A stretch of DNA of 64,000 nucleotides from Erythrocercus mccallii (GCA_013397435.1 VZRG01001049.1:174746-238745); one strand, 5' to 3'; counted from the first letter of the stretch, positions 11,351 to 23,104 are shown. Program-made: numbers and translations. The notes: a model not told the origin generated them from the letters alone.

Positions 11351-13581
11351 CAAAACATCATTTAATGCACTATGGAAAACCACTTGCAGAGAAATATGTG
11401 AGAGGAGTTGATAGGTGTTGGTGGTCTCCCCAGTCTTCCTGTAAAAAATTTCATCAAACCAGCCCTCTGACTCAGCATACCAGCTTTATCATCCTCACAC
11501 TTGGACCACATGGCTCCACATCGGTGCATGAGAGCCATACCACCCCCATCCCCTTGCCCAGATGGAGCCTGGTAAATCCTGCAAGCTCTTCTCTTGGCCT
11601 GCGTTCGCTGGGCAGGTCAAGATGCAAACGGTGGCCATCTCCATCACAGGGCTCCTTCTGTACTCACAAATGCCAAATTATCCTTTCTCTCCTGTTTATT
11701 CTACACTGCCCCATGGAGGTGCTGTGGCAGTTTCTTAATTTTTAAAATCCTCCAGCACAGAGAGCTTCATGTGGGGAGCCCCCCGAAACTGCTTGTGTTT
11801 GAAACACCTCCCTCTCTTTCCAGTGTGTGCCAGGAAGATAATGCTTGTATCCACGATCAGTGAGAGCAGTAAACACTGCAGTGTAAGAATTATGCTACCT
11901 TTGAGTTTTGATAGCTATAAAAAGATGGTGATGGCTTCATCTTACATCTAGGAGGAAGAAATTGGTTTCTGTAGCTACCTGCAAGATTCTATACCCTGTC
12001 CAGTACTTGGGCATAAGAAGGAGATGTAGTAAATAAAGTTTTTACATACATTTATTATATTTAAAACTACATTAAATAGAGACTTGGAGTCTATAACTTT
12101 TAAAGAAATGGTGCAGAGATCTAAATTCTACATGGCTTTGCTCTTCATTCAGGCCCTCAAACCAGGAATAACATGTCATGATAGAAGGGCGTGGCTTTCC
12201 AGATGCATCTGACTTCCATCATAATGAGGAGCTCCATTTTGATACCTTAAAATCCTGAAACCTTCTCAGTTGAGACACAGAATGTTTCCATATTATTCCC
12301 TACAAATCTCTCTCAGCCAAAGTCTCGTTATGACCCCGTCAACTCCTGATGACTGTGCCACCACCCTGAGGGATAAATACCACAGGGAAAGGCAGCTTTG
12401 AGAAGGAGCGGTCTCACACAAAATGAATTCAGAAACTCTAGTTTGTCATTTTGCCCTTCTTTTGCAGGGAAAAAATACCCACCATCAACAAAAAAACCCA
12501 CGCTAGTGATTTCTTTTGACTTAAACTGGGCATTCAAAAAGCTGTTTTTATTAATGAATCATATTAAGCCATCAGTGAAAGGCTCCCTGACTCTGTTTAA
12601 ATAACAGGCTATGATTCCTCCCTCCCGCACCCCCCTTCCCTTTGGCTCCACTGCTATTAATTGAGGAGTTTCTTTGTTTCTTTTCTAATGAAGCTAACAG
12701 AACACATCTGTCAGGTGCTTGTATTCTTCACCCGTCTATAGTATGTAATAGCCCAGCTGGAGGCTATAATGCTACACAATACCCCTGGCCGTTACAGCAA
12801 CTATTTATTCCTGGGCTTTTCCTCAGATAGGGATTTGAAAAAAGTCTGAAATTTGGGCCTAATTGCTATTTACACAGCGATAGACACCTGTTCTAGCTGA
12901 GACACTGGCTCATGAATCCCACACCTGAGACCTTAGGGAAAGGGAAGGGGAAAATTTCAAGCAGCTGCCAGTCCGGTTCAGAAACAGAGAGCTTTTCTAC
13001 AAGATACGTACATACAGTACATAAATCCGTGCCTGCGTATTGCCATAGCTACTGTTTCACGGCCAAATGTTCATTTAAAGGCTTAACATATGCTGGTTGT
13101 GTGGACACATGTACACAACCAGGAGGAAAGAGTTTTCTGCCTTTGCTTCTACGTTTTTATTGGACTCTCCCAAATTCCTGGTGCCAGGATTTATTTCTCC
13201 AAAGATCTGTGGCTGCGGGTTGCTGCCAGCCACTGAACTTCCACTCTTACCTCATGTTGTGCAGCACAATTGCTACATTTTCTCCTTGCTTATGCAAAGG
13301 ATCCTGCTCTTCTTCTTTGTTTCTGTTCTCTTTTTGCCCCTGCGCTCCTCAGGAGCAGTAGTCCACGGTGGAGACTTTTTTCTCCTAAGACTGCTAACAG
13401 TGATGGGGCAGTGTAAAGCCACACATGAATCTAAGTTAGCAGCCTCTCCAATGCAGTTAAGAGTGAAAATTGATTAAAATGCAACTAGATCACAAAACTC
13501 CTAATTTTTTACCTCAGATGTGCGTCAAAGACACAGAGCTGAAAAAAGGCTTCTTTCCTTTTTCTCTCCTCTCCTGGTCAT
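11351..13581. other. Single-copy non-coding DNA
   Basis: No gene recognised. Overlapping open frames of 120-150 codons at 11347-11745 and 12912-13361 have no recognisable domain and are compatible with chance. 12620-12900 has a less biased, more complex composition that could be a conserved non-coding block. Confidence 0.45.
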
Positions 13582-13635
13582 TGTCGTTCCTCCCCCACTA
13601 TATATTTCTGTCATTCTTCCCCCACTTTATGTTTC
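13582..13635 (+). repeat. 27-bp imperfect tandem duplication
   Basis: Two adjacent 27-base units (13582-13608 and 13609-13635) share 23 of 27 positions. Both carry the core CCCCCACT followed by an AT-rich stretch ending in TTTC. Confidence 0.85.
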
Positions 13636-14306
13636 TGTTTCGTGCCAAACAGCCCCGTTCATTAGGTGTGGGACAGAAATAAAATGTTGTTGCCCTGCTA
13701 CCTTACCAGATTACAATGTCCGCTGCTGCTGCCAGGGAGAAGAGCTGGGGTGCCTGCTTTTTCCAGAACTTTTCCCTCCAGTCAGGGGGCCCTCTGAGGT
13801 TTTCAGTCAAGACTTCTCTTTTGTGAAAAGACCTTTAATTCAGGCTGTTTCTTCAATCCAGCAATGCTCTGTCATCCCAAGCCCACCTTCATAACACTTT
13901 TTTCTGGGGGGGGCACAGAGAGGAAGGAGAAGGGGTTGAATAATTAACTGGAAAAATTGGTTCCTATGTCATGCAAAAGACTTCTGAGAGCTGCTTAACA
14001 TCAAATGCAAGAAGGGAAGGTGAGGAATAGAAAGGTTAATAAACAGATTTAAAAAAAAAAAGTGAGAAAAGCTCACACGACGGATGAAATAGGAATACTG
14101 AGCCAAGCGGAATATTCTAGAGGCTTTCAAAAACATGTATATCAGAAACAGAAAGATGAGTCAAGGAGCCAGCAGTGCTTTTAAGATGGGGTGGGGCACT
14201 CAGATTGGTGAGAGATGAGGGGGATACTGCTAATAATAATTATTTGCTGCAGGGCTCACAAAAGCAGTTCAGTAGCTGAGGACAAAAACAGAAATTCATT
14301 TCCCAG
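13636..14306. other. Single-copy non-coding DNA
   Basis: Contains a run of eight G near 13907-13914 and a purine-rich stretch from 13917 to 14070. No gene is seen. Confidence 0.4.
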
Positions 14307-14478
14307 AGGAGAAAGAGAGAAGTAGTGAGTGATCCCAGGGTCATTCCAGGACAGGTGATAATGAAATTAGAGTTAATGAAGATGAAGAAGACACCAAAGC
14401 CAGATGAGCCCCCATCCCAAGATTATGAAGCTGATGCTGATAATAAATACTCCCTGCATGCGAAGAGGAACCTTAAAG
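14307..14478 (+). other. Possible short coding exon, unrecognised
   Basis: A 172-bp stretch open in one frame, bounded by an acceptor-like TTTCCCAG (ends 14306) and a donor-like AAAG|GTATAT (14478/14479). The translation is very polar, running from RRKREVVSDPRVIPG through KMKKTPKPDEPPSQDYEADA to NKYSLHAKRNLK. It matches no family I know. The region upstream of the acceptor is purine-rich rather than a good polypyrimidine tract, which weakens the case. Chance is the more likely explanation without transcript or conservation evidence. Confidence 0.15.
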
Positions 14479-17400
14479 GTATATGGAAACCATGCCTGCA
14501 TCTGATTTAACAGGAGCTCTGGGATAATAATAGACATTAACTTTTTGCTTCTAAAGACTGAAGTATTAGTAGCTGCTGAGTACCTAGGAGCACAGATTCA
14601 CCCTTATAATGTTAATGCACCTTCTCTGTCTCTGGAACAACTCCAGATTAAAGGGTAATGCAGGATGGATCAGATATAATTTCCTTGCTATTTGGCCCTC
14701 TATGGCACTGACTGAGACAACTTTCTGATGAAACCAAATCCTTGATCTCTGGTAGAAGTGAAACTATATCTACACATATATGTAGATATTACATTTCTCC
14801 CTGATGAAGCTGCACATAATTGTGAATATAAAGCAGAGGAAACAAGATGAAAGGAAACAAAAATGTCCCTTTCAGAGACACTAAAGTGATGAGGAAACTA
14901 TAAAGTGACGAGGAGACAACTCTGATTCATCACTGATTTGTGCCAGGGTGATTTAGGGGGATTTTGTCTCCAGCTGTAGCCTGACCAGTAGGTAAGGACG
15001 CAGTGAGTGAGTCTTCACTGTGGTGGCACTGATTTTGACTTCCTGATACAATTTTTTATATAACAAAGGGGCAGCTTTGAGGATGTGCTATCTGTTCTGC
15101 TGCTTGTGTAGTCCCTCAGAAACATGTATGTGGTTACTTAACATCCACAAAGAGAAGACCTTGGGTCTGTGATCCTTGCTATACAACTGCTATACTCCTG
15201 CTGATTCACATCCCATGTCTAGCAGAGCACACAGCTTTTCATCATTTTTAAGTGCCATGACAGGATGTTAGTACCCTACCAGTCTCATCCATGTTTAACC
15301 AGCGTGAAGTTTTTACTGCTTTTGTTCTGGACTTGTGGTTTTTTCCTCAGTACCAGAGTCATCCACTCCTTCTCTCTATTTATGCCTATATACATTTCAT
15401 TTCACTTTGTTTCATATATGAACTCTTTCTTAAATTTTTATTATTAACACCATTGTATGTGTTGCAGATCAAATCAACTTCCTTTCCATTTCTGTTGCTA
15501 CAGATGTCTTCACCTGAGCTACAATAAGCTGGTCATCAATCCCTTGAAACACTTTTCTATTGTGTAGGTTTTGTAGAACAGTGCCTTGATTTTTTTTCAT
15601 TTTTCTTTTTTTCTAATCAAGTAAAATGTTTTTCAATTGGGAATGAAAACATTATGCTTTTGAGTAGATGGTAGTTATCTTCTCATAAATTAGCTTTTTG
15701 TACAATGCTGCCTCAATTTTTTTTTTTTGTTGCCCAGGTAAATAATGCCCGGTGGTCTTCTCTCACTGATTCTGGGTGTTACTTCTGAGTGACTTCTCTC
15801 AGGTTTGTTGGCCACAATGTTCTTTATTAAAGATGCGCCTATACTGTTGGTTGGACAAACTCCCACTGAAAATTGCACTACTACAGTTCTGTGTGGTTGA
15901 TATCTTCCTTGTTGTGGAATTCAAATTTACAGCTGTGAAAGGTTTTTCCCCAGTCATTAGCTGCACATCTGAGTTTAGCAGTCTCTGATGTTCACTTTTC
16001 CTTCCTCTGTTATTTCTCTAACCAAAATGACTATATCAGGAAAACATAGTTGTCAGGATGCTATTTCTGGCTCTGTTAAATTCGTCTTATACAAAGCTCA
16101 GGGTGAGTAGCACTGGCCTCAGTAAATGTAAAGAACTTTTTAGGCAAGCAATGGATGTTTGCAGTCTGTGTGATGCCATCATTGCTTTGGTTTGGCTCAT
16201 TATTAATGGGTTGAAGTTCTAGATATAAGGGAAAGAAGTTAAGGCATTTAAAAAGTTAATTGTTTATGAAAGCTCTTAGTTTCTATTTGTCAGCAGTCAG
16301 AATAATCAGCAGCAGTGGTTTGTTCCCAGCTCTGGCTGGTTCTCAGATTTCTGTCTAAACTTGGTTAAATCTGAATGACAGGTTACTTCCTACCTTTCCA
16401 CTGTATTCTTTTTAATGACAAAGTGTAAAAGAAGTCAATTGGTCATTCTGAGGTTTTAAAGTTAAGAGAAATCCTTTGGAGACTTAATTATGACTTAAAA
16501 CTCAGCCAATTCTGATCGTTATTGCAATATTATCTTGCTACCTTTGTTGAAAAACACTTAACCTTCGAGAAATCCTGCTTATTTTTGGCAACACTACACC
16601 AAAGATCAAGAACAATTAGTTTTGGAGAGGGAGAATGATCTTCCACTGTGAAATATTCTCTAGACCAACATTTATGCCTGTTACAATCTGAAATTCAGAC
16701 AATACATACACATCCAGTAGCATATATATGTGTGCCTAAACCAAAGGCATATACATCTAAGAACCACGTCTCCTGAGATCAGTGAGACTCTTCCCAGATA
16801 AAGGCAGAAGGTATGTAAAGATTGCAGATTTTAGGACTTTTAAACCCAGATCTAGAAATCAAATGTAAAATAGCTGGGTAGAGGGTGCTGGGGTCTTCTT
16901 TTGGCTATGATCTCTTTGGAGCCAAGGTCTCACCACACTCTGTGTTTGCACACTGCCTTGCACAATAGGACTCTTTTTCTAGCTGACTCTTAGACACAGC
17001 AGTGGTGAAAATGTTTAACACTGACAACATGTTTTGGTGGGGCTCTTGGGATCAGTCCTTTCCACATGTGACCGTCTGGCCACACAGACCATCTCCTTCT
17101 TACCAGGAACTGCAAAACCTTCTTGTGGCCAAGGCAGTAATTTCTTATAGACAAAATTAATGTTGTGAGAGTATTTACTGTACTTTAAGCTGCCTTTTAA
17201 TCCTAGCAGGTGGAAACAAGAAAGAGGTTTAGTAGTATGTGAACCATCTGTTCTCAGTGGACTACCAAAAGGCTGGAACAACTGAGCTGAGCTGTCAGAG
17301 GCACTTCCACATGTTGTCGCACAGCATCCATTTGACTGATTATGTGGAATAATAGTGCAATCCAGATATGATCCAGCTACATCTGAGTTCTAAGGGCAAG

Positions 17401-18234
17401 CAACTTTCCTATACATGATATAGCTATTACACAGTGGCTTGGCACAGTCCAGCAGTTTATTTTACATCCAGTGTTTAACCTCTTTTCCCTCCGAGGTACC
17501 AATGTCAATACTGGATTTTCTCTGGTTGAATGAATGTGTCACAGAACAGATTAACCACTGGCAGTGAAAAAGGACTTCCATTTGCCAAAACTAAATTTCT
17601 CACAAATTGATCAAAACAGTCTGAGGTACAGAAAAGAAGCAAGACAGGAAATCTCGCCAAATTCAGTCATGATGGTTCATTAAACTGAACTTAAGACCTT
17701 GGTGTATGTACTTTATCTAGAAGCTCATGCTTTCAGCTGGCAGGATGTAGAGGCTTGTGTGTATCCACATGTCTGTGTGTGCAAGTACATATACACCTGG
17801 GGATGAGGTGTCAGGGCAGTAGCTAATCAGAGAGATGAAGCTAACACACATCACAGCGGAGTTCCTCAAGAGCTCATTACTCTCTTGGCTATCTCCATTT
17901 TCACAGCATAGACTGAATTTCTCTTCTCACTCTCTGGGTAATGTTGCTGTTCCACCACTTCATGTTTTGCTTTGTTAATTGCAGAGAAGTGTTCAAAGCA
18001 TGCGGGCTGAGGAAGGACTTGGTCCTTGTGAGCCAGGCTGGGTGGAACATTTGCTGTTGAGGGAGCACAGGCTGCCTCTCCATGCTGGGTACAGCTGCCA
18101 ACACTCTTGGATGTCTGAGTGCTTGAAAAAATGTCTCTTTCCCCTCTCCCTAAACCTGAATGGCATCTGTTATTCCAGCATAAGGAATTTCTCTTTTTGT
18201 TTACATGGTAACATAGGTTGTGTGGTGTAGTCGA
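14479..18234. other. Single-copy non-coding DNA
   Basis: No gene recognised. A small palindrome (ATATCTACA at 14766-14774, TGTAGATAT at 14781-14789) surrounds CATATA. Several T-rich tracts lie between 15585 and 15730. Confidence 0.45.
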
Positions 18235-18530
18235 CATGTTGGAAAGAAGTGATGCCATCAGAGGGACAGGCTTGAGAGATGGGCCTGTGTGAACTTCATG
18301 ACATTCAAAAAAGCCAAGGTCCTACACCTGGACTGGGGAAATCCCAAGCACTAATACAGGCTGAGGGATGAATGGATTGAGAGCAGCCCTTTGGAGGCGG
18401 ACTTGGGGGTGTTTGTGCATGAAAAGCTGAACATGAGCTAGCAATAAGCACTTGCAGCCCAGAAAGCCAACTTCATTCTGTGTGGCCAGCAAGATGAGAG
18501 AGTAGATTCTCTCTCTCTACTCCACTCTCT

Positions 18531-18553
18531 TGAGACCCCACTGTGGGGTCTCA
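18531..18553. repeat. 11-bp perfect palindrome inside the CR1
   Basis: TGAGACCCCAC (18531-18541) and GTGGGGTCTCA (18543-18553) pair perfectly around a single T. In intact CR1 copies these blocks are farther apart, so the palindrome appears to have been created by a local deletion. Confidence 0.9.
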
Positions 18554-18683
18554 GCGTAAGAGGAACATGGACCTGCTGGACCCAGTATGAAAGAGGGCTA
18601 CAACGATGATCAGAAACACAAAGGCAGGTTGAGAGAGCTGGGGCTGTTCTACCTGGAGAAGAGAAGGCCTTTGGAAGACCTTA

Positions 18684-18689
18684 CAGCAC
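18684..18689. repeat. Target-site duplication, left copy (CAGCAC)
   Basis: CAGCAC directly precedes the TG of the LTR and is repeated at 19340-19345. Joining the two CR1 halves through one copy restores a continuous CR1 alignment. Confidence 0.8.
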
Positions 18690-19338
18690 TGTTATAAACG
18701 AAAAATCGCCATTCCAATTTTAATGAAAAATGAAATGAATTTATTGATTACAATTCGGATAAATTTGGAAAATAGAAAAGCAAGCCACGAACCAAAAGTC
18801 CAAGGTGCCAGCCCGGGAACATGGCACCTGGTGGGACAGAGTTTCAGCGTCAAAAGGACACCCCTCTCTGTTCCACGAAATGTGTTTTGAGCCGTGGGGT
18901 TTTATACTGTCCTCCGTAGCCTGCGGCGGGGGTTCTGAGAATTAAACAATGTAGTTTCGACGTGCCTGGGTGTTTCTGAGTTTGAGACAGAAGCAGTCAT
19001 TGTTTCTGAATGGACGGTGTTTGTGCCATATAATATACTGGATAGGTGGTTCCTGGGCGATTATGATCCAACAATTAAAGTCAAGTATTTTGATTCTGCT
19101 GCTTTGGGAGGGGTCGTTCACACTTCTGCTGGCTGAATGGAGTGGCCTTGCTGGGATACAATAGCTGTTCCTTATCTCTGGTATTTGAGTGTGAGTTCCA
19201 CCCCTTTGCAGCTGCTGGATATATGGTAGTTTTCTCAGAGAAAAGACTGATTTTTATACAAAGACTATTTCTACGTTTTAACAAAATATTCTTATAAAAT
19301 ATCTTAGCACGAATTATATCTCAGATTCATCTATAACA
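18690..19338 (-). mobile_element. Solo LTR of an endogenous retrovirus (family A), minus strand
   Basis: A 649-bp element bounded by TG and CA with matching ends: TGTTATAAACG on the left and CTATAACA on the right. Read on the minus strand it has LTR order: start TGTTATAGATGA, a TATAAAA box (plus 18900-18906), an AATAAA poly-A signal (plus 18740-18745), and the end TTTATAACA. No internal retroviral genes remain, so it is a solo LTR left by recombination between two LTRs. It inserted into a CR1, so it is younger than that CR1 copy. It shares its start and 3' end with the LTR at 20633-21334 but differs inside. Confidence 0.88.
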
Positions 19339-19339
19339 G

Positions 19340-19345
19340 CAGCAC
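19340..19345. repeat. Target-site duplication, right copy (CAGCAC)
   Basis: Second copy of CAGCAC. One extra G (19339) lies between the CA of the LTR and this copy. It is either an end base of the provirus or a mutation in a 7-bp duplication. Confidence 0.75.
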
Positions 19346-19662
19346 CTTCCAGTACCTGAAGGGCCTGCAGGAGAGGGAGAGATCAGCTTTTCACAAGGGC
19401 ATGCAGTGACAGGACAAGGGGAAATGGCTTCAAACTGACACAGGGTGGGTTTAAATTAGATATTACAGAAAAATTCTTTATTGTGATGGCTGCAATGCAC
19501 TGGAACAGGTTGCCCAAAGCAGTGGATGCCCCATCTCTGGAAGTGTTCAAGGCTAAATGGGATGAAGCTTCGAACAACTAGGTCTAGTGGGTGGCACCCC
19601 TGCCCATGGCAAAGGGATTGAAACTAGATGGTCTTCCAACTCAAACGATTCCTTGTATCTGT
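19340..19662 (+). mobile_element. CR1 LINE, 3' part of the split copy
   Basis: Continuation of the CR1 from 18235-18689 after the LTR insertion. Landmarks are CCTTCCAGTACCTGAAGGG near 19345, CACTGGAACAGGTTGCCCA near 19498, CCCTGCCCATGGCAAAGGG near 19598, and GAAACTAGATGGTCTTCCAA near 19620. The last bases are a decayed form of the ATTCTATG octamer tail of CR1. Dead copy. Confidence 0.95.
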
Positions 19663-20628
19663 GGCTGGTTGTTTAAGTTAGCTGAGCTCACCTTGGATTC
19701 AGTTCTTGCTGGAAAACTTAATTGACCTCGTTATTTATTATTCTTTCAATTTTTCTGCTCTCTGCAAAGCTCAGTGGCAATAACTTTATATGTTCTTCTG
19801 GTTCACTGATTCTTTTTTTCCTTGGTATCATTTCAGAGGCCTTTATCAGTTTTCCACTTCTGTGGGTTTTAAGTTTTACATGTTTATTGCCTTGTTAATT
19901 ATCATAAAAGGGTAGGAGAGGAAAGAAAGGGAAGAAAAATAGGGTACATGCTTCTGCTATTAATATATAATGGATGCAGTAATGTCCCAATTGTTCACTA
20001 CTGAGTACTAGCATCCACAACAGTGAATTGCAATGCAATGTGTTGTTGAAGTGTGGAGACTGCAAGGATCAAATCACCAATCTGTTTTCTGTTTCCTTTG
20101 ACTTTACATGACTGTTCACTGGGAGATAATTGCAAACACAGGCATCCAGTAGGCAATGGAAAAGGGTAAACCAAAGAGCTGTGAGTCTGTTTTTTCTGGG
20201 CTGCTGAAGTACAGATGTAAGGTCAGAAGTGGTGTTGCTGGGTGTTAAAAAACATTAAAACTTAATATATATGTTAAAATTAGCAGTTCAATGTAATTCA
20301 TACTAGAAGAGTTTTTAAAGCTGGGTAAGCCTTTCTTATTTCTGAAAAGTGGGAGACCTTCAGTAAAGTGAGAGAAGGTCAGTACAGAAAGAGAATCCTT
20401 CATATACATCCAGGTGATTGAACTTTTAACTTGAAGAAGATTCTGGACCAATAACATCAGAGTTGTTAATGGCATCAATACATAGTTAAATGAGTATGGA
20501 AACTATGTAATGGCCAATTTTTATGTTTTTTGAAGACAAACTTGGTACCTTTCAGTGGCAAGATTTCAATGCAATGGCTAAAAGTTCCTGTAGTGTCATG
20601 GTGAGCAACTATGAAGTTCTTGACTTCA
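19663..20628. other. Non-coding DNA between two inverted solo LTRs
   Basis: Single-copy AT-rich sequence separating the CR1/LTR composite from the second solo LTR. No retroviral gene remnant was recognised, so the two LTRs do not look like the ends of one provirus. Confidence 0.5.
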
Positions 20629-20632
20629 TGCT
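20629..20632. repeat. Target-site duplication, left copy (TGCT)
   Basis: TGCT directly precedes the LTR and is repeated directly after it at 21335-21338. Four bases is short enough to match by chance about once in 256, but both copies abut the TG and CA ends exactly. Confidence 0.65.
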
Positions 20633-21334
20633 TGTTATAGATGAGCATATGATGTAATTCGTGTTATGAAAAGTTATGTTATTATTTAGAATTATAGTTT
20701 GGTTTAGTTATAAGATATATGATTAGTTGTAGAAGTTTTCTTTTTTTTACCTGATACTAGAAGCCCTGAGAAAGGGAAATTCCTGTAACAAGCAGCCAGC
20801 ATGGCTTGCAGAAGCAGTTTCAGTGTCCTTTTAGAAAACATTCGAATGTAAATGAAGACGCCGGGAGGAGGACAATGGACCAGAGATACCACGATGGCTT
20901 GCAGCTGCAGCAAGAAGCTGGACCATCGTGGGCATTGTCCGAGCCCAGGCACAGCCATCAACCCACAAAAGACAGATACTTGACAGCTCGGGAAACTCCC
21001 TGGCCAAGTCTCTGCTTCTTTGTCTCCCTGCGAGATGACTACATCGGAGACGGAAAAACCACATCTCTTCATTGTACATCGTAGCCTCAGGCTATGAAAA
21101 ACAGTATAAGACCCCCTCCCAAACCACATGGATTCGTGGACGTGGGGACTCTGCCGCTTTTGGTGCAGGTCACACGACACCAGTCACCGACACCCGGGCT
21201 GGTGACTCGAGGTTTGCGAGATCGTTGGCTCATTTGATCCATTTTCCAAAACTTTTTCCAAATTTGTAAATATTGTAAATAAACCTTTTTGATTTTTCTA
21301 TTAAAATCGGATTGGCGATTTTTCATTTATAACA
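20633..21334 (+). mobile_element. Solo LTR of an endogenous retrovirus (family A relative), plus strand
   Basis: A 702-bp element starting TGTTATAGATGAGC and ending TTTATAACA, flanked by TGCT on both sides. Promoter signals are in LTR order: a TATAAG box at 21105-21110 and an AATAAA poly-A signal at 21278-21283, followed by a shared GGCGATTTTTC end block. It shares its first and last bases with the minus-strand LTR at 18690-19338, including the ACAGTATAA-ACCCC promoter block and a CCCGGGCTGG block downstream. The U3 interiors differ, so the two are related subfamilies. Open frames here (for example 20704-21180 on the minus strand) are by-products of LTR sequence. Confidence 0.87.
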
Positions 21335-21338
21335 TGCT
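21335..21338. repeat. Target-site duplication, right copy (TGCT)
   Basis: Directly follows the terminal CA of the LTR and matches 20629-20632. Confidence 0.65.
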
Positions 21339-23104
21339 GGATCCAATTTGTTTGGGTCAGGACTGCACAGAAGGCCAAGGTGGTTCATCTAAACAGGCAG
21401 TGGACCAGTACACGTGGAACTTATACCAAATCTTCCTGCATCCAGACTATGTCTTAGGTGAAATTTTCTTAACTGAAAAAAACATATTGATCCAAAATCA
21501 GTAGGGTAAAAATGAAATTGATTAAGTTTTTTCTTTTTAAATAACCTAAAAGCAACTATATCACTACTCTGAGTTAGGTGGAATGAAATATTAGTATACA
21601 TAATAGTTTGTAATGACATTTTTATGACAGTCGGAGTCAAACAGCCTGGCAGATCCAATAATTTTGTGGAGAATCAGTATCTAGTTGATCCTAAAATGGT
21701 CTGGGAAGGATTTCCCTGCCACTGAAGGCACAGAAGATAGTTAACAGCAGCAGTCTGATCCAGGTAGTCTGCAGCTAGGTCAAAAGTTATGAGCAGCCTT
21801 GAACTCTTCCTTTGGATACTGAGAAGTGCAGGGGGAAATGTTGGAGCAATAGCCTTTCCGTTTAGGTTGATTTTTTTCAGTTCCATATCGATGTCAGGCT
21901 GACAGCAAGCAGATAACTGTGTCACTAACAGATTGTCTGGATAGTGTCTGTTCCTCAGGAGTGCTGATTTATGAGGTTTTACCAAAGCACTGAACATAGC
22001 ATAAGCAGGAAATACCACTCTGAAAGGTAGAAGTGCTGTATTTGTTAGGGAATGCAAGTGAAACTGTCAATATAAAGAAGAGGAGGATATAGCCAATAGT
22101 TAGGATCTGCTCCAGGAGCAGGTGAGTGAAGATAGGGAAGTCATCTCATGCAAGACAAGAGGAAACTCAAAGCAAGAAACTCTGGAATCAACCAAGAAGC
22201 CTAAGCCTGGAAGAGCAGCCAAGTTGACTGCCTCCTCTGGATATGTCTGTGCCCAAACAGCTGATGTGATATTGCAGGATGTGACAGGTTCTCAGGTCCC
22301 CATACCTTTGGGGAGAGCTTGAGCAAAGGGCACTGTAGCCCTGTGCACTCAAGCACTTGCTTTCCTCCTCCCAGGGCTGCAGGAGGAGAGGATCTGTGTT
22401 AGAAGAGGGTGAAATGAGATCCGGCCCTCTCTGGTGCCGTCTAAATTAGCTGAAGTTTGATCTTGAGATACAGTATGACATTTAGTTTTTGTGTGGCTGC
22501 TTGCAGGTTTGCAATTGAATGTTTGACCCTGAATGAACAATACATGAGGGAGCTTTTCTGCCTCCAGTTTTTATCCATCATGTTGCTTTGCAATAAACAT
22601 GTCTGGTGTAATCTGTTGCTGAAACTGAGGTATGGTTTGTAGGGAGGAATTAGTGTAAAAGGCAGCTCTAGTGCCAGTCACACAGCATGAGCTGTACAGG
22701 TCTCAAAAGTGGGGATGTGCTCTCTGCCAGCCTGCCTGCCAAGCCAAAGTAGAGCCTGGGAGCTGCTCATTGCAGATGTCTTTGACCTCCTGCATGGCTC
22801 TTGTGCAAAGGGTCTGGTTCAGGTCCTACAAGCTCTGACCACTGTTCCTCAGAAAAGCTGCAATGCTCAGGGGTTTGCTGTGCTTGGTCTGCAAGGAGAG
22901 TCCTTCCCTTTCCCAGTGCCATCAGCACTGCTTTTCCATCAGCATGCCACTTGCATGCTAAGAAATTTATACTGATAACTTAAAAAGTCAACATCAATGA
23001 CTGGAGTCAGAGCAATAAAAGTGAAGTGCATGGCTGCTGCCAGGCTTCTTTCTTGCTCCTTGGTGTTCTGGCTCCAGCATTCAAGCAATAGATTTAAATA
23101 TAAA
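21339..23104. other. Single-copy non-coding DNA
   Basis: No gene recognised. A 127-codon minus-strand frame at 21674-22057 has no recognisable domain, and its length is within chance expectation. Confidence 0.45.

Larger units (their letters stand above)
18235..18689 (+). mobile_element. CR1 LINE, 5' part of a copy split by an LTR
   Basis: This is the C-terminal coding end of ORF2 of an avian CR1 retrotransposon, 5'-truncated as is usual for CR1. Landmarks are the AGGCTTGAGAGATGGGCCTG block at 18269, GGATTGAGAGCAGCCC near 18374, GACTTGGGGGTG at 18401, CTTGCAGCCCAGAAAGCC at 18451, and CTGGAGAAGAGAAGGCC at 18653. Internal deletions and frame breaks make it non-functional. The LTR at 18690-19338 interrupts it; the 3' part resumes at 19340 in the same orientation. 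Confidence 0.95.

Noticed and set aside
20243..20660. An earlier left end for the plus-strand LTR (TGTTAAAA at 20243 next to TGCTGG)
   Set aside because: The start at 20633 matches the start of the related LTR (TGTTATAGATGA) and directly abuts a TGCT copy, which fits better.
20704..21180. 158-codon minus-strand frame and overlapping plus-strand frames
   Set aside because: They lie inside a non-coding solo LTR and match no retroviral protein.
18690..21334. The two LTRs as the ends of one provirus
   Set aside because: They are in opposite orientation, have different flanking duplications and enclose no retroviral remnant.
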